From Brasilonema sennae CENA114 (GTDB lineage: Bacteria > Cyanobacteriota > Cyanobacteriia > Cyanobacteriales > Nostocaceae): a DNA stretch of 64,000 nt. The translations under genes were made by a program, and so were the position numbers. The notes under the pieces were generated by a model. It was given only the letters and a program-made list of their open reading frames with translations, was not told where the DNA came from and ran no database searches. The stretch is taken from contig NZ_CP030118.1 of the NCBI RefSeq assembly GCF_006968745.1, positions 682,001 to 746,000 on the forward strand. Direction: 5' to 3'. Within the stretch, counting starts at the first letter, position 1. Every line of letters begins with the position of its first letter. Positions 45,049-52,456 of this stretch are shown piece by piece.

Positions 45049-45490
45049 CCCTCACATCTAGCGGCATCTCGCTCACTTGATAGAAACAATTAGAGCAGAG
45101 TTTGAAACTAGGAAACCATCGGTCTATTTCAACCAACTTTGCACCTTTACGTTCTAGCTTGTAGGCTAAAAAGTTAGTAAAAGTTCCCCATCCACAATCA
45201 GATATTGCTTTTGCTAACTTGTGATTACGTTCGCGTAGCGTGCGCTCTGCGCATACCATGCCTTTGACATGAAGATTCTCCACTATGACAGCTTGGCTAT
45301 CGCTGACTAACTTATAACTAAGTTTATGAAGAAAATCTTGCCGCGAATTGCTAACTCGTTCGTATACTTTGGCAACAACTTTTCTATATTTGTACCTTGA
45401 ATTACTTCCTTTGTGTTTACACGCTAACTTTTGCTGTTTGCGCTTGAGGTTCTTCTCATGTTTAGCGAGATGTTTAGGATTGTCATATTT
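45049..45490 (-). pseudogene. TnpB-type (IS200/IS605) protein fragment truncated at both ends
   Basis: The frame NPKHLAKHEKNLKRKQQKL, VYERVSNSRQDFLHKLS, VIVENLHVKGM and CGWGTFTNFLAYKLERKG, then CSNC, matches the C-terminal half of TnpB/OrfB (arginine helix, RuvC-II Glu in VIVENL and first zinc-finger CxxC). It stops dead at the IS1 right end where the second CxxC and the last RuvC Asp should follow, and lacks the N-terminal half beyond 45490. Nonfunctional. Confidence 0.82.
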
Positions 45491-45769
45491 AGACACTTTT
45501 TCGCCGTTGCAGAATGTGGCGGTGTGGCGCTTCTCCTACCTGCATCTTCAAGGTACGCGCAAAATGAAACTGACTCATTGGCACAAGTGCGGCTAGATTG
45601 GCGATCGCCTACGGCAGAGCTTCGCTTAACGCCAATTCTTCAGCTAAATTCTCATGAACTACAAGCTAGCCGCCTTCGGCTGAGCTAGCTGTTTGTGACG
45701 CTTCACTTGAGCAACTTGCTTGATAGCGAAGCGTGGCGGAACGCCATAGCTTCGACAACAAGTAGAGGT

Positions 45770-46060
45770 TGACTCATCAGCATCTATAGAGGTACGTTCC
45801 ATACCCCTTGCCCTTACGGGTATCTCCTAAGCCCTGCGGGCACGCACTCGCGAACGGAGACGCTGAGTCCTGAGCCCTGAGTCCCAAAGGGACACGCTGC
45901 GCGAACGGGCACGGCAAAGCCGAACGGACACGCTACGCGTATCTCCGTAGGAGACGCTGCGCGAACGCTCGATTCGTGCGCTTGCGCTTACGCGTTCGCC
46001 CTTGGCGTGCGCTTTGCGCTTACGGCAGTTGCTTCACTTGGGGAGACACGCCAGATGCTA
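45770..46060. repeat. Dense cluster of small palindromic repeats
   Basis: Some 290 bp of overlapping short palindromes such as GGAGACGCTGCGCGAACG, TACGCGTATCTCCGTAGG, GCCCTTGGCGTGCGC and CCCTGCGGGCACGC. Single copies of such elements are spread over the window (62288, 43098, 44272), but here they are nested or chained. No coding potential. The flanking 45500-45770 shows more of the same and an IS-end-like CGCCGTTGCAGAATG at 45503. Confidence 0.7.
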
Positions 46061-46080
46061 CAAGTCGGCAGAGCCGCCCA

Positions 46081-46584
46081 CCGCACTACTCCACTGTAGT
46101 TCCGCAGCAGATGCACTGCTAGTAAGTTTCGCAGCTACTTGACATACAAGTTGCCCGCCAAACCGCCACTGATCACCTCTGATTTCAATAACTGTGCGAT
46201 ATGCATGATAGTTGGATCTGGAAAAATCACGCGGTGTTCCAACTCGATGGGAGTAGAAAGTCCGTTCTCGGCTGCCAGTTGGTTGAGCAAGCGCTGATAT
46301 AGCATTATATTCACATATTTGCCCTCCTTTTCCCGGCGATGCCATACAAACTCACGGGATGAATATACAAACACGCTTCCAGGAGGCAAGGCGGTGGTTT
46401 GTGTTTGACCCCCATCCACCTACCAAGCAACACGCTCATGGGGAGAAAATGCTACACTGATAGCGTCTTTAGGCATCGCAAAGTCAAAATTTCCGACCAC
46501 TTCCAAACAAGCGTACTCGACAATCAAGTCATTCCACTCGGCTTTGAGAATAGTAGCCGTTGGTTGAAGCTTGGATGGTTGCAT
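46081..46584 (-). pseudogene. AraC-family regulator remnant lacking the DNA-binding domain
   Basis: From ATG 46584 the minus strand gives a sensor-domain sequence (AEWNDLIVEYACLE, AISVAFSPHERVAW) then TAG at 46420-46422, then VDGGQTQTT, LPPGSVFVYSSREFVWHRRE and IMHIAQLLKSE, a second TAG at 46135-46137, and LRNLLAVHLLRNYSG in the same frame. This is the cyanobacterial AraC-type N-terminal domain. Homology stops at about 46081 and the expected two HTH motifs are missing, so two nonsense mutations and a deletion have inactivated it. The palindrome cluster begins where homology ends. Confidence 0.8.
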
Positions 46585-46632
46585 AGGAGAGTGAAATATT
46601 TCAATATACTAAACAATCCCAATTTTACTTGA

Positions 46633-47124
46633 GATGGGCTTTCTGCTATCAACGCTGTAAAAAAACCTTACTACAGACGTTACCCGCCGCACTTGTATTC
46701 TGAATCTGATTGTTTAACACTTGGTAAAGAGTGTTTCAATCTATGAATTTTATATGGCAAATATGTGACTTTTCTGCGGCGATAGGAATAAATCAAAATA
46801 TATTATACTGTAAGATAATCAAGTTTACTTTTTAATGTCTTCCAAAAATCACTCTTTAGATAGTATTTTTATGGTTTCTTATCAATAAAAAATAAACATG
46901 ATATGTGGTCTTATAAAAATATAAAACAACAGTGTCTAGTACAAACATATGAGTATGAAAAAAAATTGCGTTGTCTAATAATACCTTTGCATTCTTAAGT
47001 GTATTGACGATTAGATTCATATGGGACTGTTATAGTCAGTCATCATGGAATTCACAGGATGCAGGTAAAATAGGCACTATTTAAAGAATGGTAAGTTGGT
47101 TAGTTTTTTGTAGGAAATAATTTT
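46633..47124. other. AT-rich gap upstream of the respiratory cluster; no gene seen
   Basis: About 490 bp with very low GC, including runs of T/A and several short stop-rich frames. No repeats or structures of note. It should contain the promoter for the small membrane protein and NDH-2. Confidence 0.5.
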
Positions 47125-47376
47125 ATGGCTTTACCAACGCAAGAGTTGCAACCCCAAAAACAGTATGAAGGCAGAATTCAAGAAACTCCGCCACCAGGTA
47201 CTCAAAATGATCCTTTGATTGCTAAAGGCTTACAAAAGGGACAATATCTAGGCATTTTCGCTTTTGTGATCGCCCTGATTGCTGTGATTGGATATTTTAG
47301 TCGCAGAGTCGAATACGCTATCTTATTCGCTGTTACCCTCAGTGTGATTTTGATTGTTTTCTTTTTAACGTTATAG
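47125..47376 (+). CDS. Small two-helix membrane protein
   Basis: 83 residues, ATG 47125 with AGGAAAT 8 nt upstream. The N-terminal 40 residues are hydrophilic and Gln/Pro-rich, followed by two close hydrophobic helices (about 42-58 and 63-82). No named family is recognised. It lies 57 bp upstream of the NDH-2 gene on the same strand and may be part of the same transcription unit, perhaps helping to place the dehydrogenase at the membrane (inference). Confidence 0.72.
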   Translation: MALPTQELQPQKQYEGRIQETPPPGTQNDPLIAKGLQKGQYLGIFAFVIALIAVIGYFSRRVEYAILFAVTLSVILIVFFLTL

Positions 47377-47433
47377 CAGAGCAGTTTATCAATCAACGTA
47401 TCTGCGAACAAAAGAATGGAGAAAAATTGTTTT

Positions 47434-48804
47434 ATGAATAATCCAGTTTATCAAACAGTTGTTTTAGGCGGTGGCTTTACTGGGCTTTTTACAGCGTTGC
47501 AGCTTGCCCACGAACACTATCCTCGCTCTGTGATCTTAATTGATAGCAACGAACGCTTTTGCTTTAAGCCATTACTGTATGAGTATTTTAGTGGTGAGAT
47601 GGATGCCTTTCAGGTATTGCCGCGTTTTACAGAATTGCTCAAAGGAAGCGGTGTGATTTTTGTTCAAGATACAGTGGAATCAATTGACTTGCATCAACGA
47701 CAAGTTAAGTTAACTTCAGGAACCTGCTACGATTACAGCAATTTGGTATTAGCTTTAGGTAGTGTAAGTGGCTACTTTGGCGTCGAGGGGGCAAAAGAGT
47801 ATGCTCTACCTTTTTGGACCGAAAAAGATGCGATCGCTATCGACCGACATTTGCATGACTGTTTGCGAAAAGCCGCCCAAACCGAAGATCCAGAACAACG
47901 TCGAAAATTACTTACATTTGCAGTCGTTGGTGGTGGTGCTTCAGGTGTGGAAATGGCAGCCACTTTAGCCGATTTGTTACCGAATTGGTATGCAGCACTC
48001 AGAGGCAATCCTCAAGAGATTCGAGTAGTACTTATTAACCACGGCAACGAAATTCTTAAGGGCGATGTCAACAGCAAATTACGTGAAACTGCTGAAACGC
48101 AATTGCAAAAACGCACCGTACCAGTAGAGATGCTGTTGGGGGCAGAAGTCACAGGTATTAGTCCCAACACACTTGAGTATAAGCGCGATGGCAAGTCTGT
48201 TACGCTGCCAACAAACACTACAATTTGGACAGCTGGCACTGCGACTAATCCGCTAATCAAAAACTTGCCAATCTCAGATGAACACCGAGACAAGCACGGT
48301 CGATTAAAAGTCACCAAAACCTTACAATTGTTTGATTTCCCAGAAGTTTTTGCAGGTGGTGATTGTGCTTTTGTAGAGGATACATCAATGCCCGCTACTG
48401 CACAAGTTGCATATCAGCTAGGAGCTACAATTGCCCACAACCTTAAAGCCATTGCTTTAGAAAAGGAACCGAAAACTGCTAAGGTTAGCTTACGCGGTAC
48501 TCTGCTAAAACTTGGGTTAAATGAAGCTGCGGCTAACATTTTCGACGCTTTTGAAGTCACAGGCGAAGCCGCTCACTTAATTCGTCAAGGAACTTATTTA
48601 GAGCTACTGCCAACGCCAGTTCACAACTTCAAAGCAACGAAAGAATGGCTAGATGAACAGATTTTTCGCCACCACGTTGATCCTAACACTGCGAACAAGA
48701 AAGTTGTGCAGACAGCTGAGTTAGTTGGTGGTGCAGTCGTAGGTGTTTTAGTTGCAAGAAAATTACTCAAAATGTTAGGAGATGAGGACAAAAATAAGAA
48801 ATAA
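47434..48804 (+). CDS. Type II NADH dehydrogenase (NDH-2, FAD-dependent)
   Basis: About 456 residues from ATG 47434; the ATG at 47416 adds six residues that homologues lack. FAD-binding motif VVLGGGFTGLFTAL near the N-terminus, a second Rossmann motif FAVVGGGASGVEMAATLADL (about residues 165-185) for NAD(P)H, and the FAD C-motif VFAGGDCAFVED near 303. A hydrophobic C-terminal tail (ELVGGAVVGVLVARKLLKML) anchors it to the membrane. It oxidises NADH and reduces plastoquinone without proton pumping; in cyanobacteria it may mainly be a redox sensor. The quinol-type oxidase operon begins downstream, which fits an NADH-quinol-oxygen chain. Confidence 0.93.
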   Translation: MNNPVYQTVVLGGGFTGLFTALQLAHEHYPRSVILIDSNERFCFKPLLYEYFSGEMDAFQVLPRFTELLKGSGVIFVQDTVESIDLHQRQVKLTSGTCYDYSNLVLALGSVSGYFGVEGAKEYALPFWTEKDAIAIDRHLHDCLRKAAQTEDPEQRRKLLTFAVVGGGASGVEMAATLADLLPNWYAALRGNPQEIRVVLINHGNEILKGDVNSKLRETAETQLQKRTVPVEMLLGAEVTGISPNTLEYKRDGKSVTLPTNTTIWTAGTATNPLIKNLPISDEHRDKHGRLKVTKTLQLFDFPEVFAGGDCAFVEDTSMPATAQVAYQLGATIAHNLKAIALEKEPKTAKVSLRGTLLKLGLNEAAANIFDAFEVTGEAAHLIRQGTYLELLPTPVHNFKATKEWLDEQIFRHHVDPNTANKKVVQTAELVGGAVVGVLVARKLLKMLGDEDKNKK

Positions 48805-48844
48805 TAATTTCAAAAGAATTTAGAATCCACCAAAGGAGAAAGCA

Positions 48845-49339
48845 ATGCCTGCTTTGCCTCTCAATAGTGATAACCTACCATATCCCGATCCCATCCATCC
48901 CGTCATCGTTCATTTCGTGATTGCGATGGTGTTTTTTTCCTTTTTTTGCGATGTGGTGGGCTATTTTACTCGCAACCACCGTTTGTTTGAAGTGAGTTTT
49001 TGGAATATCTTTGTTGCGGCGATCGCCATTTTCCTAGCCGTCATCTTTGGTCAGTTTGAAGCTGGTTTAGCCCAACCCTATCAAGCAGTCCAGCCAATAC
49101 TAAATTCACACACAATAACCGGCTGGTCACTGGCAGCTATCCTTGTGGCTATCACAGCATGGCGCTTTGCCATTCGCGCCCGAGATCCACTGAAGATGCC
49201 AGTTGCTTACCTCGGTGCTGCCACATTTTTGATTTGCTTAGTTTCTTTGCAGGTATATTTAGGAAGCAAACTAGTTTGGGTTTATGGGTTGCATGTGGAA
49301 CCAGTCGTTGAAGCAGCAAAGCAGGGGATTTTAAAATGA
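48845..49339 (+). CDS. DUF2231 membrane protein, copy 1
   Basis: 164 residues with four hydrophobic helices. Opens with LPYPDPIHPVIVHFVIAM; the conserved His in HP..VHF is the family hallmark and could bind a metal or heme. It lies 40 bp after the NDH-2 gene, with a GGAGAAAGCA ribosome site, and overlaps the next DUF2231 gene by 4 bp (ATGA). DUF2231 pairs often stand before cytochrome oxidase genes in cyanobacteria; the biochemical role is unknown. Confidence 0.88.
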   Translation: MPALPLNSDNLPYPDPIHPVIVHFVIAMVFFSFFCDVVGYFTRNHRLFEVSFWNIFVAAIAIFLAVIFGQFEAGLAQPYQAVQPILNSHTITGWSLAAILVAITAWRFAIRARDPLKMPVAYLGAATFLICLVSLQVYLGSKLVWVYGLHVEPVVEAAKQGILK

Positions 49340-49941
49340 ACTCGCAACTTATTGACCAGTTGTGGTTCAAGCTGGGTGCCAACGGATTACCCTACCAGAT
49401 TCCAATACATCCAAATTTAGTGCATCTCACCCTCGGTCTATTCATTATCGGTATATTATTTGATATTGCAGGCACACTTTTTCCCTTAGAAAAACCAATC
49501 CTGAGATTTTTGACTCTGCCTGTTATTCGTTCGGGCTTCTTTGATGTGGGCTGGTACAACTTGCTAGCTTGTACGGCGATTACATTTTTTACCGTTGCAG
49601 CAGGTTTTTTCGAGATTCTGCTTGCAAATCCACCAACTGATGTGAAAAGTCCTTGGGGATTGGGAGCTGGTTCAACCATGCTTTTGCACGGTGTTGGTGG
49701 TATTTTATTGTTAGCAGCGATCGTTGCTATGACTGTGTGGAGAGGATTGCAGCGCTACCGCTGGCGTAAGGATGCAACTCGGCAGGTGCAATGGAGCTAT
49801 TTGTTAGTGGGCATTGCGCTAATGGGTATCCTTTATGTCCACGGAACGCTAGGGGCACACTTGGGCGGTGATTTTGGAATTCATAATACGGCTGGAAATT
49901 TGCTGCGACAAGGAAAAAATCCTAACGTACTGCTCAAGTAA
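49336..49941 (+). CDS. DUF2231 membrane protein, copy 2
   Basis: 201 residues with four helices and again an N-terminal LPYQIPIHPNLVHLTLGLF motif, so it is paralogous to the preceding gene. Start ATG 49336 overlaps the upstream stop (ATGA), showing translational coupling. It lies 17 bp before ctaC of the terminal oxidase. The pair may form a heterodimeric membrane component of, or assembly factor for, the oxidase (inference). Confidence 0.88.
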   Translation: MNSQLIDQLWFKLGANGLPYQIPIHPNLVHLTLGLFIIGILFDIAGTLFPLEKPILRFLTLPVIRSGFFDVGWYNLLACTAITFFTVAAGFFEILLANPPTDVKSPWGLGAGSTMLLHGVGGILLLAAIVAMTVWRGLQRYRWRKDATRQVQWSYLLVGIALMGILYVHGTLGAHLGGDFGIHNTAGNLLRQGKNPNVLLK

Positions 49942-49958
49942 GGGTGTAGGGGCTTGTT

Positions 49959-50747
49959 ATGAGGAAAATTTTAAACATACTGCTATTGGCTGCTTTTATA
50001 GCAGTAATTCTTATTGCCAGCGGTTGGGTTGGACAGCAGGCGTACTCTTGGATGCCTCCTCAAGCAACAGCAGAAGCGAAACGGGTTGATGAGATCTTTA
50101 GCTTCCTAGCATCAATAGGAACGTTCATCTTCCTGGGACTGACTGGTATGATAGTGTTTTCGATGATTACTTGCCGTGCCCCCAGAGGAGACTGGAGTCA
50201 TGGTCATCCCGTTAGGAATGATGCGAGGCTAGAGATTCTCTGGACAGTGGCTCCGACTGTACTTGTGTTGTGGCTTGCAATCCAAAGCTATAAAATTTAT
50301 CAGGAATTGGATATCCTTGGTTTAACACAAGTGGTACACCTGCACATACCTATAGAAGAACCTGCTTACGCCGTCACAGTTAGCGAAAACCCCAAACCTG
50401 CTTCTCAAAATATTGAAGTAATCGCTAAGCAGTGGGTTTGGTCTTTCCGTTATCCAGGAAATGTTACCAGTAACGAATTGCATCTGCCGCTTAATCAGCG
50501 TACTGCCTTAACTCTGCATTCGGAGGACGTTATCCACGGTTTTTATGTCCCTGAGTTCCGTTTGAAGCAGGACATTGTCCCCAACCGCAAAATTGAGATT
50601 GTGTTATCACCCACTCGTGAAGGCAAGTATCGGCTGAGTGATTCCCAATTCAGTGGTACTGACTTCGCCTTGATGCAGGCGGATGTTTACGTTGACTCTC
50701 CCGAAGCTTATAACCAGTGGGTTGCTGCTAAACGGTACAAACCGTAA
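49959..50747 (+). CDS. ctaCII: Terminal oxidase subunit II lacking the CuA site (ARTO / quinol-oxidase type)
   Basis: 262 residues. Two N-terminal transmembrane helices (about 5-25 and 48-70) and a C-terminal cupredoxin domain: IAKQWVWSFRYPG, VIHGFYVPEFRLKQDIVPNR. In true cytochrome c oxidases the CuA ligands lie in C-x(3)-C-x(3)-H-x(2)-M; here the aligned stretch is D-S-Q-F-S-G-T-D-F-A-L-M, so both Cys and the His are lost and only Met remains. This is the known hallmark of cyanobacterial alternative respiratory terminal oxidase (ARTO), which takes electrons from quinol. In Anabaena the related cox3 set is linked to heterocysts (established). An IscB gene separates it from ctaD. Confidence 0.92.
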   Translation: MRKILNILLLAAFIAVILIASGWVGQQAYSWMPPQATAEAKRVDEIFSFLASIGTFIFLGLTGMIVFSMITCRAPRGDWSHGHPVRNDARLEILWTVAPTVLVLWLAIQSYKIYQELDILGLTQVVHLHIPIEEPAYAVTVSENPKPASQNIEVIAKQWVWSFRYPGNVTSNELHLPLNQRTALTLHSEDVIHGFYVPEFRLKQDIVPNRKIEIVLSPTREGKYRLSDSQFSGTDFALMQADVYVDSPEAYNQWVAAKRYKP

Positions 50748-50990
50748 CAATCCGTAGCAATACGGGCAACTCCAGATCACTCCTTAAGTAAGAGTAGCCG
50801 TTATCTCACAAGTGTTAAAGTTCGTACCTTGGGATGTCGAATTAACTTAGATTCAAGCCAGTCCCAGGCTCTACAACTCAATAATTAAACAGACGAATTT
50901 GTTCATTAGCGTCGTCAGTGTTATTGAGAAAGTACCGAGAGATTAACTGATCGAGGCAAACATTACCAATGAGTTCCTAACAGGAATAAA
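50748..50990 (+). ncRNA. Candidate omega RNA (HEARO) of the IscB nuclease
   Basis: The 243 bp directly upstream of iscB has no ORF and several structured parts: hairpin CCGTA/TACGG at 50752-50765 with loop GCAA, and a long-range stem CCTTGGG (50827-50833) with CCCAGG (50863-50868). IscB nucleases are guided by an omega RNA (formerly HEARO) encoded just upstream, its guide coming from the flank of the element. The boundaries are not known; the 5' end could reach into the tail of ctaC. Confidence 0.65.
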
Positions 50991-52253
50991 ATGCAAAACT
51001 ACGTTTTCATTATTGATGTAAACAAGCAACCACTAAACCCAATTCGCCCCAAGCGAGCAAGAACCCTGCTGATGCGTGGAAAAGCGGCAGTTATAAGAAT
51101 GTATCCCTTTACCCTCATACTAAAAACTGTTGTAGAGAATCCCGTATTAAGACCAGTAGAGTTAAAAATCGACCCTGGTAGCAAAGTAACGGGACTGGCT
51201 TTAGTACAAGATGGCGAAGTTGTATGGGGTGCAAATCTTGAGCATAGAGGCGCAGAAATCAAATCAGATTTAGAGTCTAGATCTGCTGTTAGGAAGTCAA
51301 GGAGAAATAGAAAGACTCGGTACAGAAAAGCACGTTTTTTGAACAGAAAACGCACCCAAATGTGGCTTCCTCCAAGTCTGATGCACCGCGTCTTAACAAT
51401 TGAGACATGGGTAAAAAGACTTTGTAGATATGTTCCAGTAACGGGTATTGTAATGGAATTAGTAAGGTTTGACACTCAAGCTTTGCAAAACCCAGAAATA
51501 ACCGGTCAGGAATACCAGCAAGGTAAACTTTTTGGTTATGAAGTCAAAGAATACCTGTTAGCCAAGTGGGGCAGAAATTGTGTCTATTGTGGCAAGCAAG
51601 ATGTCCCATTGCAGGTTGAACATATTCACCCAAAGTCCAATGGTGGCAGCGATAGAATTAGTAACTTGACCATTACTTGTGTTCGTTGTAATCAAAAAAA
51701 AGGGAGTAAGTCTATTGAAGACTTCCTAAAAAAGAAGCCGGATTTACTTCGTCAGATAAAAGTAGTACGATTAGCACCATTAAAAGATGCAGCAGCTGTT
51801 AACTCAACAAGATGGAAATTGTACCAATCTTTGAAAAAGATTTCTGGATTAAATATCGCTACCAGTACTGGTGGTCGTACTAAATACAACCGGATAAAAA
51901 ACGGTTTCGATAAAGATCACTGGATCGATGCTTGTTGTGTTGGTGAATCTGGCTTAGGAGTTATTCTAAAGACCAAACAGGCAATGATGATTAAATCAAC
52001 GGGTGTCGGTTCCGGACGACAAATGACACGGACGAACAAATTCGGATTTCCCTGCGCCAAACCTAAGCAGCGTTATCAGCATGGTTGGAAGACTGGCGAT
52101 ATTGCTCGTTTTATTGACGGCACAACAACTGGTCGCATAGTAGTTCAATCAGCATCCCGTTTAGAGATCCGTATAAACAAGCAGAGAATAGGTGGACAAC
52201 TCAACAAGTTCAGCAAACTCCACTCAATGGATGGATATAATTACGCGTTCTGA
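50991..52253 (+). CDS. iscB: IscB RNA-guided nuclease (RuvC-HNH, OMEGA system)
   Basis: 420 residues, the usual IscB length. N-terminal PLMP domain (VFIIDVNKQPLNPIRPKRA); RuvC-I Asp61 (IDPGSKVTGLAL); Arg-rich bridge helix (about 101-122); RuvC-II Glu156 (VMELVRFD); inserted HNH domain about 190-240 with C197/C200, VEH at 209-211 and C230/C233; RuvC-III His310 and Asp313 (DHWIDACC). All catalytic residues are present, so it may be active. IscB, the likely Cas9 ancestor, cuts DNA guided by an omega RNA and is spread by IS200/IS605-like elements. No tnpA is here. The gene interrupts the ARTO operon between ctaCII and ctaDII. Confidence 0.95.
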   Translation: MQNYVFIIDVNKQPLNPIRPKRARTLLMRGKAAVIRMYPFTLILKTVVENPVLRPVELKIDPGSKVTGLALVQDGEVVWGANLEHRGAEIKSDLESRSAVRKSRRNRKTRYRKARFLNRKRTQMWLPPSLMHRVLTIETWVKRLCRYVPVTGIVMELVRFDTQALQNPEITGQEYQQGKLFGYEVKEYLLAKWGRNCVYCGKQDVPLQVEHIHPKSNGGSDRISNLTITCVRCNQKKGSKSIEDFLKKKPDLLRQIKVVRLAPLKDAAAVNSTRWKLYQSLKKISGLNIATSTGGRTKYNRIKNGFDKDHWIDACCVGESGLGVILKTKQAMMIKSTGVGSGRQMTRTNKFGFPCAKPKQRYQHGWKTGDIARFIDGTTTGRIVVQSASRLEIRINKQRIGGQLNKFSKLHSMDGYNYAF

Positions 52254-52353
52254 TTTCTCCCAGAACAATCCGTTGCGCTCCGTTTTTGGGCTATCTGATG
52301 ATACGGCTTTCCCAGGCTGCTGCCCGTAAGTCAACTGTTAAGAATCGAACTTA

Positions 52354-52425
52354 AAACAGTTAACAGTTAACAGTTAACAGCGAACAGTTGCCAAAAAACA
52401 CTGATAACTGATAACTGATAACTGG
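52354..52425. repeat. Heptamer tandem repeats between iscB and ctaD
   Basis: ACAGTTA units repeat three to four times at 52354-52384, and CTGATAA units repeat at 52401-52424. They are the same short tandem repeats as at 8081 and 14930. They lie upstream of ctaDII. Confidence 0.8.
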
Positions 52426-52456
52426 TTGATATAAATCCTCCTAGTTGAAAAAGAAG

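Noticed and set aside
46058..46345. 95-codon minus-strand frame overlapping the AraC remnant
   Set aside because: The alternative frame (46135-46419) matches the AraC sensor domain; this one is a shadow.
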